Positions 45,188-57,689 of a stretch of DNA of 64,000 bases are shown here, piece after piece (position 1 is the first letter of the stretch; each line of letters starts with the position of its first letter). A program made the position numbers and the translations under genes. This DNA comes from Acanthornis magna (Eukaryota > Chordata > Aves > Passeriformes > Acanthizidae): the NCBI GenBank assembly GCA_036785705.1, contig JAWUZG010000332.1, forward strand, positions 1 through 64,000, written 5' to 3'. The notes beneath the pieces were generated by a model. It did not search any database. It saw only the letters and a program-made list of their open reading frames with translations, and was not told the origin of the DNA.

Positions 45188-47622
45188 AAAGATGGAGGAG
45201 CAGCAATCTTGCGGCGCTGCTGCGATGGCCTTGGCAGGCTCCTTCCAGCACAACTGTTCCTGGAGCTCTAGGATCTTTCCCTCTCTCAACCCTAACTGCA
45301 GGCTGAACGGCAGCCTATGGCTGGGGCCAAGGTGCCGACCACTGGGGGGGGTCCAGGTCAGAACGCTGTGCGAGCAGCAAGGTTGGGGCCTTGTCACAAT
45401 GGCCTTGGCAGGCCCTTTCCAGTGCCAGTGCTCCTGGAGCTCTAAGCCCTTTAGATCTCTCAACGCTAACCATAGGAGTAACCATAAGCCTAACCCTAGT
45501 TAATCACCCCAACCCAGTACCGGACTTTTCCCTATCAGAAAGATGCAGGAGAAGCAACGTTGTGGTGCTGCCGTGATGGCCTCGGCAGGCCCTTTCCAGC
45601 ACAAGTGTTCCTGGAGATCTAGGCTCTTTCCCTCTCTCAATCCTAACTCCACGCTGAATGGCAGCCTATGGCTGGGGCCGAGGTGCCCACCCCTCTTGGG
45701 GCTCCAGCTCCAAATGGGGTGGGAGCAGCAAGGTTGGGGCCTTGCTGCGATCGCTTTGGCAGGCCCTTTCCAGTGCCAGTGTTCTTGGAGCTCGAGGCCC
45801 TTCAGATCTCTCAACACTAAGCCTAACCCTAGTTAATTACCCCAACGCAGTACCGGACTTTTCCCTATCAGAAAGATGGAGCAGCAGCAATCTTGCGGCG
45901 CTGCTACAATGGCCTTGACTGGCTCCTTCCAGCACCAGTGTTCCTGGACCTCTAGGCTCTTTCCCTCTCTCAACCCTAACTCCAGGCACAATGACAGTCC
46001 ATGGCTGGGGCCGAGGTGCCCACCCCTGCACGTGGTCCAGGTCAGAACGCTGTGGGAACAGCAAGGTTGGGGCCTTGCCGCAGTTGCCTTGGCAGGCCCT
46101 TTGCAGGGCCACTGTTCCTGGAGCTCGAGGCCCTTTAGATCTCAATGCTAACCTTAGGCGTAACCCTAACCCTAACCCTAGTTAATTACCCCAACTCACT
46201 ATCAAGCTTTTCCCTATCAGAAAGATGGAGGAGAAGCAATGTTGGGGCGCAACCGCGGTGGCATCGGCAGGCCCTTACCAGCACAAGTGTTCTTGGAACT
46301 CTAGCCTCTTTCCCTTCCTCAACCCTAACTCCAGGCACAAACGCAGCCTATGGCTGGGGCCGAGGTGCCAACCACTGTGGGGAGTCCAGGTCCGAATAGT
46401 GTGGGAGCAGGAAGGTTGGGGCCTTGCTGTGATCGCCTTGGCAGGCCCTTTGCAGTGCCACTGTTCCTGGAGCTCGAGGCCCTTTAGATCTCAATGCTAA
46501 CCTTAGGCGTAACCCTAACCCTAACCCTAGTTAATTACCCCAACTCACTACCAGGCTTTTCCCTATCAGAACGGTGTGGGAGCAGCAAGGTTGGGGCCTT
46601 GCTGCTCTTGTCTCGGCAGGCCCTTTCCAGTGCCAGTGTTCCTGCAGCTCTAGGCTCTTTCCCTTCCTCAACCCTAACTCCAGGCTGAACGGCAGCCTAT
46701 GGCTGGGGCCGAGGTGCCCACCCCTGTGGGAGGTCCAGGTCAGAATGGTGTGGGACCAGCAAGGTTGGGGCCTTGCTGCGATCGCCTTGGCAAGCCCTTT
46801 CCAGCGCCAGCATTCCTGGAGCTCAAGGCCCTTTCGATCTCTCAACCCTAACCCTAGGCGTAACCCTAACCCTAGCTCTAGTTAATTACCCTAACACAGT
46901 CCCAAGCTTCTCCCTATCAGAAAGACGGAGGAGCAGCAATGTTGTGGCGCTGCTGCGATGGCCTTGGCAGGCTCCTTCCAGCACAACTGTTCCTGGAGCT
47001 CCAGGATCTTTCCCTTTCTCAACCCTAACTCCAGGCACAAAGGCAGCCTATGGCTGGGGCCGAGGTGCCAACCCCTGTGGGAAGTCCAGGTCAGAATGGT
47101 GTGGGACCAGCAAGGTTGGGGCCTTGCCGCGATCGCCTTGGCAAGCCCTTTCCAGCGCCAGCATTCCTGGAGCTCAAGGCCCTTTCGATCTCTCAACCCT
47201 AACCCTAGGCGTAACCCTAACCCTAGCTCTAGTTAATTACCCTAACACAGTCCCAAGCTTCTCCCTATCAGAAAGATGGAGGAGCAGCAATCTTGCGGCG
47301 CTGCTGTGATGGCCTTGGCAGCCTCTTTCCAGCACAACTGTTCCTGCAGCTCTAGGATCTTTCCCTCTCTCAACCGTAACTCCAGGCTGAACGGCAGCCT
47401 ATGGCTGGGGCCGAGGTGCCCACCCCTGTGGGAGGTCCAGGTCAGAATGGTGTGGGACCAGCAAGGTTGGGGCCTTGCTGCGATCGCCTTGGCAAGCCCT
47501 TTCCAGCGCCAGCATTCCTGGAGCTCAAGGCCCTTTCGATCTCTCAACCCTAACCCTAGGCATAACCCTAACCCTAGCTCTAGTTAATTACCCTAACACA
47601 GTCCCAAGCTTCTCCCTATCAG
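45188..47622 (+). repeat. HOR unit 21: A-B-C-D-E-F-G, 2435 bp
   Basis: 7-mer, twin of unit 19 through E (markers at 45298 and 45847), but with ordinary G in place of G'. G has CCTTGCTGCGATCGCC, shared with unit 26. Confidence 0.91.
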
Positions 47623-49354
47623 AAAGATGGAGGAGCAGCAATCTTGCGGCGCTGCTGCGATGGCCTTGGCAGGCTCCTTCCAGCACAACTGTTCCTGGAG
47701 CTCTAGGATCTTTCCCTCTCTCAACCCTAACTCCAGGCTGAACGGCAGCCTATGGCTGGGGCCAAGGTGCCGACCACTGGGGGGGGTCCAGGTCAGAACG
47801 CTGTGCGAGCAGCAAGGTTGGGGCCTTGTCACAATGGCCTTGGCAGGCCCTTTCCAGTGCCAGTGCTCCTGGAGCTCTAAGCCCTTTAGATCTCTCAACG
47901 CTAACCATAGGAGTAACCATAAGCCTAACCCTAGTTAATCACCCCAACCCAGTACCGGACTTTTCCCTATCAGAAAGATGCAAGCAAGCAACGTTGTGGT
48001 GCTGCCGTGATGGCCTCGGCAGGCCCTTTCCAGCACAAGTGTTCCTGGAGATCTAGGCTCTTTCCCTCTCTCAATCCTAACTCCACGCTGAATGGCAGCC
48101 TATGGCTGGGGCCGAGGTGCCCACCCCTCTTGGGGCTCCAGCTCCAAATGGGGTGGGAGCAGCAAGGTTGGGGCCTTGCTGCGATCGCTTTGGCAGGCCC
48201 TTTCCAGTGCCAGTGTTCTTGGAGCTCGAGGCCCTTCAGATCTCTCAACACTAAGCCTAACCCTAGTTAATTACCCCAACTCAGTACCGGACTTTTCCCT
48301 ATCAGAAAGATGGAGCAGCAGCAATCTTGCGGCGCTGCTACAATGGCCTTGACTGGCTCCTTCCAGCACCAGTGTTCCTGGACCTCTAGGCTCTTTCCCT
48401 CTCTCAACCCTAACTCCAGGCACAATGACAGTCCATGGCTGGGGCCGAGGTGCCCACCCCTGCACGTGGTCCAGGTCAGAACGCTGTGGGAACAGCAAGG
48501 TTGGGGCCTTGCCGCAGTTGCCTTGGCAGGCCCTTTGCAGGGCCACTGTTCCTGGAGCTCGAGGCCCTTTAGATCTCAATGTGAACCTTAGGCGTAACCC
48601 TAACCCTAACCCTAGTTAATTACCCCAACTCACTATCAAGCTTTTCCCTATCAGAAAGATGGAGGAGAAGCAATGTTGGGGCGCAACCGCGGTGGCATCG
48701 GCAGGCCCTTACCAGCACAAGTGTTCTTGGAACTCTAGCCTCTTTCCCTTCCTCAACCCTAACTCCAGGCACAAACGCAGCCTATGGCTGGGGCCGAGGT
48801 GCCAACCACTGTGGGGAGTCCAGGTCCGAATAGTGTGGGAGCAGGAAGGTTGGGGCCTTGCTGTGATCGCCTTGGCAGGCCCTTTGCAGTGCCACTGTTC
48901 CTGGAGCTCGAGGCCCTTTAGATCTCAATGCTAACCTTAGGCGTAACCCTAACCCTAACCCTAGTTAATTACCCCAACTCACTACCAGGCTTTTCCCTAT
49001 CAGAACGGTGTGGGAGCAGCAAGGTTGGGGCCTTGCTGCTCTTGTCTCAGCAGGCCCTTTCCAGTGCCAGTGTTCCTGCAGCTCTAGGCTCTTTCCCTTT
49101 CTCAACCCTAACTCCAGGCACAAAGGCAGCCTATGGCTGGGGCCGAGGTGCCCACCCCTGTGGGAGGTCCAGGTCAGAATGGTGTGGGACCAGCAAGGTT
49201 GGGGCCTTGCTGCGATCGCCTTGGCAAGCCATTTCCAGCGCCAGCATTCCTGGAGCTCAAGGCCCTTTCGATCTCTCAACCCTAACCCTAGGCGTAACCC
49301 TAACCCTAGCTCTAGTTAATTACCCTAACACAGTCCCAAGCTTCTCCCTATCAG
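47623..49354 (+). repeat. HOR unit 22: A-B2-C-D-E, 1732 bp
   Basis: 5-mer. A is GCAATCTT here where units 18, 20 and 24 have GCGATCTT. E has CTCAGCAGG with AAGCCATTTCC, shared with unit 27 at 10068 bp. Confidence 0.91.
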
Positions 49355-51789
49355 AAAGATGGAGGAGCAGCAATCTTGCGGCGCTGCTGCGATGGCCTTG
49401 GCAGGCTCCTTCCAGCACAACTGTTCCTGGAGCTCTAGGATCTTTCCCTCTCTCAACCCTAACTCCAGGCTGAACGGCAGCCTATGGCTGGGGCCAAGGT
49501 GCTGACCACTGGGGGGGGTCCAGGTCAGAACGCTGTGCGAGCAGCAAGGTTGGGGCCTTGTCACAATGGCCTTGGCAGGCCCTTTCCAGTGCCAGTGCTC
49601 CTGGAGCTCTAAGCCCTTTAGATCTCTCAACGCTAACCATAGGAGTAACCATAAGCCTAACCCTAGTTAATCACCCCAACCCAGTACCGGACTTTTCCCT
49701 ATCAGAAAGATGCAGGAGAAGCAACGTTGTGGTGCTGCCGTGATGGCCTCGGCAGGCCCTTTCCAGCACAAGTGTTCCTGGAGATCTAGGCTCTTTCCCT
49801 CTCTCAATCCTAACTCCACGCTGAATGGCAGCCTATGGCTGGGGCCGAGGTGCCCACCCCTCTTGGGGCTCCAGCTCCAAATGGGGTGGGAGCAGCAAGG
49901 TTGGGGCCTTGCTGCGATCGCTTTGGCAGGCCCTTTCCAGTGCCAGTGTTCTTGGAGCTCGAGGCCCTTCAGATCTCTCAACACTAAGCCTAACCCTAGT
50001 TAATTACCCCAACTCAGTACCGGACTTTTCCCTATCAGAAAGATGGAGCAGCAGCAATCTTGCGGTGCTGCTACAATGGCCTTGACTGGATCCTTCCAGC
50101 ACCAGTGTTCCTGGAGCTCTAGGCTCTTTCCCTCTCTCAACCCTAACTCCAGGCACAATGACAGCCCATGGCTGGGGCCGAGGTGCCCACCCCTGCACGT
50201 GGTCCAGGTCAGAACGTTGTGGGAACAGCAAGGTTGGGGCCTTGCCGCAGTTGCCTTGGCAGGCCCTTTGCAGGGCCACTGTTCCTGGAGCTCGAGGCCC
50301 TTTAGATCTCAATGCTAACCTTAGGCGTAACCCTAACCCTAACCCTAGTTAATTACCCCAACTCACTATCAAGCTTTTCCCTATCAGAAAGATGGAGGAG
50401 AAGCAATGTTGGGGCGCAACTGCGGTGGCATCGGCAGGCCCTTACCAGCACAAGTGTTCTTGGAACTCTAGCCTCTTTCCCTTCCTCAACCCTAACTCCA
50501 GGCACAAACGCAGCCTATGGCTGGGGCCGAGGTGCCAACCGCTGTGGGGAGTCCAGGTCCGAATAGTGTGGGAGCAGGAAGGTTGGGGCCTTGCTGTGAT
50601 CGCCTTGGCAGGCCCTTTGCAGTGCCACTGTTCCTGGAGCTCGAGGCCCTTTAGATCTCAATGCTAACCTTAGGCGTAACCCTAACCCTAACCCTAGTTA
50701 ATTACCCCAACTCACTACCAGGCTTTTCCCTATCAGAACGGTGTGGGAGCAGCAAGGTTGGGGCCTTGCTGCTCTTGTCTCGGCAGGCCCTTTCCAGTGC
50801 CAGTGTTCCTGCAGCTCTAGGCTCTTTCCCTTTCTCAACCCTAACTCCAGGCACAAAGGCAGCCTATGGCTGGGGCCGAGGTGCCAACCCCTGTGGGAGG
50901 TCCAGGTCAGAATGGTGTGGGACCAGCAAGGTTGGGGCCTTGCTGCGATCACCTTGGCAAGCCCTTTCCAGCGCCAGCATTCCTGGAGCTCAAGGCCCTT
51001 CCGATCTCTCAACCCTAACCCTAGGCGTAACCCTAACCCTAGCTCTAGTTAATTACCCTAACACAGTCCCAAGCTTCTCCCTATCAGAAAGACGGAGGAG
51101 CAGCAATGTTGTGGCGTTGCCGCAATGGCCTTGGCAGGCTCCATCCAGCACAACTGTTCCTGGAGCTCCAGGATCTTTCCCTTTCTCAACCCTAACTCCA
51201 GGCACAAAGGCAGCCTATGGCTGGGGCCGAGGTGCCAACCCCTGTGGGAAGTCCAGGTCAGAATGGTGTGGGACCAGCAAGGTTGGGGCCTTGCCGCGAT
51301 CGCCTTGGCAAGCCCTTTCCAGCGCCAGCATTCCTGGAGCTCAAGGCCCTTTCGATCTCTCAACCCTAACCCTAGGCGTAACCCTAACCCTAGCTCTAGT
51401 TAATTACCCTAACACAGTCCCAAGCTTCTCCCTATCAGAAAGATGGAGGAGCAGCAATCTTGCGGCGCTGCTGTGATGGCCTTGGCAGCCTCTTTCCAGC
51501 ACAACTGTTCCTGCAGCTCTAGGATCTTTCCCTCTCTCAACCCTAACTCCAGGCTGAACGGCAGCCTATGGCTGGGGCCGAGGTGCCCACCCCTGTGGGA
51601 GGTCCAGGTCAGAATGGTGTGGGACCAGCAAGGTTGGGGCCTTGCCGCGATCGCCTTGGCAAGCTATTTCCAGCGCCAGCATTCCTGGAGCTCTAAGCCC
51701 TTTCGATCTCTCAACCCTAACCCTAGGTGTAACCCTAACCCTAGCTCTAGTTAATTACCCTAACACAGTCCCAAGCTTCTCCCTATCAG
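49355..51789 (+). repeat. HOR unit 23: A-B-C-D-E-F-G', 2435 bp, with many private changes
   Basis: 7-mer. A has AAGGTGCTGACC (T at 49503), shared only with unit 28 at 10068 bp. From C to F it carries an unusual cluster of changes at 50066, 50421, 50541, 50951, 51121 and 51143, including loss of the GCGATCGC palindrome in E. Confidence 0.91.
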
Positions 51790-53521
51790 AAAGATGGAGG
51801 AGCAGCGATCTTGCGGCGCTGCTGCGATGGCCTTGGCAGGCTCCTTCCAGCACAACTGTTCCTGGAGCTCTAGGATCTTTCCCTCTCTCAACCCTAACTC
51901 CAGGCTGAACGGCAGCCTATGGCTGGGGCCAAGGTGCCGACCACTGGGGGGGGTCCAGGTCAGAACGCTGTGCGAGCAGCAAGGTTGGGGCCTTGTCACA
52001 ATGGCCTTGGCAGGCCCTTTCCAGTGCCAGTGCTCCTGGAGCTCTAAGCCCTTTAGATCTCTCAACGCTAACCATAGGAGTAACCATAAGCCTAACCCTA
52101 GTTAATCACCCCAACCCAGTACCGGACTTTTCCCTATCAGAAAGATGCAAGCAAGCAACGTTGTGGTGCTGCCGTGATGGCCTCGGCAGGCCCTTTCCAG
52201 CACAAGTGTTCCTGGAGATCTAGGCTCTTTCCCTCTCTCAATCCTAACTCCACGCTGAATGGCAGCCTATGGCTGGGGCCGAGGTGCCCACCCCTCTTGG
52301 GGCTCCAGCTCCAAATGGGGTGGGAGCAGCAAGGTTGGGGCCTTGCTGCGATCGCTTTGGCAGGCCCTTTCCAGTGCCGCTGTTCTTGGAGCTCGAGGCC
52401 CTTCAGATCTCTCAACACTAAGCCTAACCCTAGTTAATTACCCCAACTCAGTACCGGACTTTTCCCTATCAGAAAGATGGAGCAGCAGCAATCTTGCGGC
52501 GCTGCTACAATGGCCTTGACTGGCTCCTTCCAGCACCAGTGTTCCTGGACCTCTAGGCTCTTTCCCTCTCTCAACCCTAACTCCAGGCACAATGACAGTC
52601 CATGGCTGGGGCCGAGGTGCCCACCCCTGCACGTGGTCCAGGTCAGAACGCTGTGGGAACAGCAAGGTTGGGGCCTTGCCGCAGTTGCCTTGGCAGGCCC
52701 TTTGCAGGGCCACTGTTCCTGGAGCTCGAGGCCCTTTAGATCTCAATGTGAACCTTAGGCGTAACCCTAACCCTAACCCTAGTTAATTACCCCAACTCAC
52801 TATCAAGCTTTTCCCTATCAGAAAGATGGAGGAGAAGCAATGTTGGGGCGCAACCGCGGTGGCATCGGCAGGCCCTTACCAGCACAAGTGTTCTTGGAAC
52901 TCTAGCCTCTTTCCCTTCCTCAACCCTAACTCCAGGCACAAACGCAGCCTATGGCTGGGGCCGAGGTGCCAACCACTGTGGGGAGTCCAGGTCCGAATAG
53001 TGTGGGAGCAGGAAGGTTGGGGCCTTGCTGTGATCGCCTTGGCAGGCCCTTTGCAGTGCCACTGTTCCTGGAGCTCGAGGCCCTTTAGATCTCAATGCTA
53101 ACCTTAGGCGTAACCCTAACCCTAACCCTAGTTAATTACCCCAACTCACTACCAGGCTTTTCCCTATCAGAACGGTGTGGGAGCAGCAAGGTTGGGGCCT
53201 TGCTGCTCTTGTCTCAGCAGGCCCTTTCCAGTGCCAGTGTTCCTGCAGCTCTAGGCTCTTTCCCTCTCTCAACCCTAACTCCAGGCACAAAGGCAGCCTA
53301 TGGCTGGGGCCGAGGTGCCCACCCCTGTGGGAGGTCCAGGTCAGAATGGTGTGGGACCAGCAAGGTTGGGGCCTTGCCGCGATCGCCTTGGCAAGCCCTT
53401 TCCAGCGCCAGCATTCCTGGAGCTCAAGGCCCTTTCGATCTCTCAACCCTAACCCTAGGCATAACCCTAACCCTAGCTCTAGTTAATTACCCTAACACAG
53501 TCCCAAGCTTCTCCCTATCAG
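51790..53521 (+). repeat. HOR unit 24: A-B2-C-D-E, 1732 bp
   Basis: 5-mer like units 18 and 20, with the CTCAGCAGG form of E; E here ends with AGGCATAACCC, a G-type end. Confidence 0.91.
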
Positions 53522-55254
53522 AAAGATGGAGGAGCAGCAATCTTGCGGCGCTGCTGCGATGGCCTTGGCAGGCTCCTTCCAGCACAACTGTTCCTGGAGC
53601 TCTAGGATCTTTCCCTCTCTCAACCCTAACTGCAGGCTGAACGGCAGCCTATGGCTGGGGCCAAGGTGCCGACCACTGGGGGGGGTCCAGGTCAGAACGC
53701 TGTGCGAGCAGCAAGGTTGGGGCCTTGTCACAATGGCCTTGGCAGGCCCTTTCCAGTGCCAGTGCTCCTGGAGCTCTAAGCCCTTTAGATCTCTCAACGC
53801 TAACCATAGGAGTAACCATAAGCCTAACCCTAGTTAATCACCCCAACCCAGTACCGGACTTTTCCCTATCAGAAAGATGCAGGAGAAGCAACGTTGTGGT
53901 GCTGCCGTGATGGCCTCGGCAGGCCCTTTCCAGCACAAGTGTTCCTGGAGATCTAGGCTCTTTCCCTCTCTCAATCCTAACTCCACGCTGAATGGCAGCC
54001 TATGGCTGGGGCCGAGGTGCCCACCCCTCTTGGGGCTCCAGCTCCAAATGGGGTGGGAGCAGCAAGGTTGGGGCCTTGCTGCGATCGCTTTGGCAGGCCA
54101 TTTCCAGTGCCAGTGTTCTTGGAGCTCGAGGCCCTTCAGATCTCTCAACACTAAGCCTAACCCTAGTTAATTACCCCAACGCAGTACCGGACTTTTCCCT
54201 ATCAGAAAGATGGAGCAGCAGCAATCTTGCGGCGCTGCTACAATGGCCTTGACTGGCTCCTTCCAGCACCAGTGTTCCTGGACCTCTAGGCTCTTTCCCT
54301 CTCTCAACCCTAACTCCAGGCACAATGACAGTCCATGGCTGGGGCCGAGGTGCCCACCCCTGCACGTGGTCCAGGTCAGAACGCTGTGGGAACAGCAAGG
54401 TTGGGGCCTTGCCGCAGTTGCCTTGGCAGGCCCTTTGCAGGGCCACTGTTCCTGGAGCTCGAGGCCCTTTAGATCTCAATGCTAACCTTAGGCGTAACCC
54501 TAACCCTAACCCTAGTTAATTACCCCAACTCACTATCAAGCTTTTCCCTATCAGAAAGATGGAGGAGAAGCAATGTTGGGGCGCAACCGCGGTGGCATCG
54601 GCAGGCCCTTACCAGCACAAGTGTTCTTGGAACTCTAGCCTCTTTCCCTTCCTCAACCCTAACTCCAGGCACAAACGCAGCCTATGGCTGGGGCCGAGGT
54701 GCCAACCACTGTGGGGAGTCCAGGTCCGAATAGTGTGGGAGCAGGAAGGTTGGGGCCTTGCTGTGATCGCCTTGGCAGGCCCTTTGCAGTGCCACTGTTC
54801 CTGGAGCTCGAGGCCCTTTAGATCTCAATGCTAACCTTAGGCGTAACCCTAACCCTAACCCTAGTTAATTACCCCAACTCACTACCAGGCTTTTCCCTAT
54901 CAGAACGGTGTGGGAGCAGCAAGGTTGGGGCCTTGCTGCTCTTGTCTCGGCAGGCCCTTTCCAGTGCCAGTGTTCCTGCAGCTCTAGGCTCTTTCCCTTC
55001 CTCAACCCTAACTCCAGGCTGAACGGCAGCCTATGGCTGGGGCCGAGGTGCCCACCCCTGTGGGAGGTCCAGGTCAGAATGGTGTGGGACCAGCAAGGTT
55101 GGGGCCTTGCCGCGATCGCCTTGGCAAGCCCTTTCCAGCGCCAGCATTCCTGGAGCTCAAGGCCCTTTCGATCTCTCAACCCTAACCCTAGGTGTAACCC
55201 TAACCCTAGCTCTAGTTAATTACCCTAACACAGTCCCAAGCTTCTCCCTATCAG
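53522..55254 (+). repeat. HOR unit 25: A-B-C-D-E, 1733 bp
   Basis: 5-mer carrying the unit 19/21 markers (53632 and 54181). It should have continued with F and G' by the 4167 bp pattern but ends after E, whose right end is AGGTGTAACCC. The alternation stops here. B has GGCAGGCCATTTCC. Confidence 0.91.
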
Positions 55255-57689
55255 AAAGATGGAGGAGCAGCAATCTTGCGGCGCTGCTGCGATGGCCTTG
55301 GCAGGCTCCTTCCAGCACAACTGTTCCTGGAGCTCTAGGATCTTTCCCTCTCTCAACCCTAACTCCAGGCTGAACGGCAGCCTATGGCTGGGGCCAAGGT
55401 GCCGACCACTGGGGGGGGTCCAGGTCAGAACGCTGTGCGAGCAGCAAGGTTGGGGCCTTGTCACAATGGCCTTGGCAGGCCCTTTCCAGTGCCAGTGCTC
55501 CTGGAGCTCTAAGCCCTTTAGATCTCTCAACGCTAACCATAGGAGTAACCATAAGCCTAACCCTAGTTAATCACCCCAACCCAGTACCGGACTTTTCCCT
55601 ATCAGAAAGATGCAGGAGAAGCAACGTTGTGGTGCTGCCGTGATGGCCTCGGCAGGCCCTTTCCAGCACAAGTGTTCCTGGAGATCTAGGCTCTTTCCCT
55701 CTCTCAATCCTAACTCCACGCTGAATGGCAGCCTATGGCTGGGGCCGAGGTGCCCACCCCTCTTGGGGCTCCAGCTCCAAATGGGGTGGGAGCAGCAAGG
55801 TTGGGGCCTTGCTGCGATCGCTTTGGCAGGCCATTTCCAGTGCCAGTGTTCTTGGAGCTCGAGGCCCTTCAGATCTCTCAACACTAAGCCTAACCCTAGT
55901 TAATTACCCCAACTCAGTACCGGACTTTTCCCTATCAGAAAGATGGAGCAGCAGCAATCTTGCGGCGCTGCTACAATGGCCTTGACTGGATCCTTCCAGC
56001 ACCAGTGTTCCTGGAGCTCTAGGCTCTTTCCCTCTCTCAACCCTAACTCCAGGCACAATGACAGCCCATGGCTGGGGCCGAGGTGCCCACCCCTGCACGT
56101 GGTCCAGGTCAGAACGCTGTGGGAACAGCAAGGTTGGGGCCTTGCCGCAGTTGCCTTGGCAGGCCCTTTGCAGGGCCACTGTTCCTGGAGCTCGAGGCCC
56201 TTTAGATCTCAATGCTAACCTTAGGCGTAACCCTAACCCTAACCCTAGTTAATTACCCCAACTCACTATCAAGCTTTTCCCTATCAGAAAGATGGAGGAG
56301 AAGCAATGTTGGGGCGCAACCGCGGTGGCATCGGCAGGCCCTTACCAGCACAAGTGTTCTTGGAACTCTAGCCTCTTTCCCTTCCTCAACCCTAACTCCA
56401 GGCACAAACGCAGCCTATGGCTGGGGCCGAGGTGCCAACCACTGTGGGGAGTCCAGGTCCGAATAGTGTGGGAGCAGGAAGGTTGGGGCCTTGCTGTGAT
56501 CGCCTTGGCAGGCCCTTTGCAGTGCCACTGTTCCTGGAGCTCGAGGCCCTTTAGATCTCAATGCTAACCTTAGGCGTAACCCTAACCCTAACCCTAGTTA
56601 ATTACCCCAACTCACTACCAGGCTTTTCCCTATCAGAACGGTGTGGGAGCAGCAAGGTTGGGGCCTTGCTGCTCTTGTCTCGGCAGGCCCTTTCCAGTGC
56701 CAGTGTTCCTGCAGCTCTAGGCTCTTTCCCTTTCTCAACCCTAACTCCAGGCACAAAGGCAGCCTATGGCTGGGGCCGAGGTGCCCACCCCTGTGGGAGG
56801 TCCAGGTCAGAATGGTGTGGGACCAGCAAGGTTGGGGCCTTGCTGCGATCGCCTTGGCAAGCCCTTTCCAGCGCCAGCATTCCTGGAGCTCAAGGCCCTT
56901 TCGATCTCTCAACCCTAACCCTAGGCGTAACCCTAACCCTAGCTCTAGTTAATTACCCTAACACAGTCCCAAGCTTCTCCCTATCAGAAAGACGGAGGAG
57001 CAGCAATGTTGTGGCGCTGCTGCAATGGCCTTGGCAGGCTCCTTCCAGCACAACTGTTCCTGGAGCTCCAGGATCTTTCCCTTTCTCAACCCTAACTCCA
57101 GGCACAAAGGCAGCCTATGGCTGGGGCCGAGGTGCCAACCCCTGTGGGAAGTCCAGGTCAGAATGGTGTGGGACCAGCAAGGTTGGGGCCTTGCCGCGAT
57201 CGCCTTGGCAAGCCCTTTCCAGCGCCAGCATTCCTGGAGCTCAAGGCCCTTTCGATCTCTCAACCCTAACCCTAGGCGTAACCCTAACCCTAGCTCTAGT
57301 TAATTACCCTAACACAGTCCCAAGCTTCTCCCTATCAGAAAGATGGAGGAGCAGCAATCTTGCGGCGCTGCTGTGATGGCCTTGGCAGCCTCTTTCCAGC
57401 ACAACTGTTCCTGCAGCTCTAGGATCTTTCCCTCTCTCAACCGTAACTCCAGGCTGAACGGCAGCCTATGGCTGGGGCCGAGGTGCCCACCCCTGTGGGA
57501 GGTCCAGGTCAGAATGGTGTGGGACCAGCAAGGTTGGGGCCTTGCTGCGATCGCCTTGGCAAGCCCTTTCCAGCGCCAGCATTCCTGGAGCTCAAGGCCC
57601 TTTCGATCTCTCAACCCTAACCCTAGGCATAACCCTAACCCTAGCTCTAGTTAATTACCCTAACACAGTCCCAAGCTTCTCCCTATCAG
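55255..57689 (+). repeat. HOR unit 26: A-B-C-D-E-F-G, 2435 bp
   Basis: Canonical 7-mer with GGATCC in C. B shares GGCAGGCCATTTCC with unit 25. G shares CCTTGCTGCGATCGCC with unit 21. Confidence 0.91.

Larger units (their letters stand above)
39289..51789 (+). repeat. Super-HOR: three copies of a 12-monomer, 4167 bp unit
   Basis: Starts at 39289, 43456 and 47623, each a 5-mer followed by a 7-mer. Marker changes at 41131/45298 and 41680/45847 repeat at 4167 bp, and return at 53632/54181 after 8334 bp more. The preceding 7-mer (36855) and following 5-mers (51790, 53522) are partial further copies. Confidence 0.9.
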
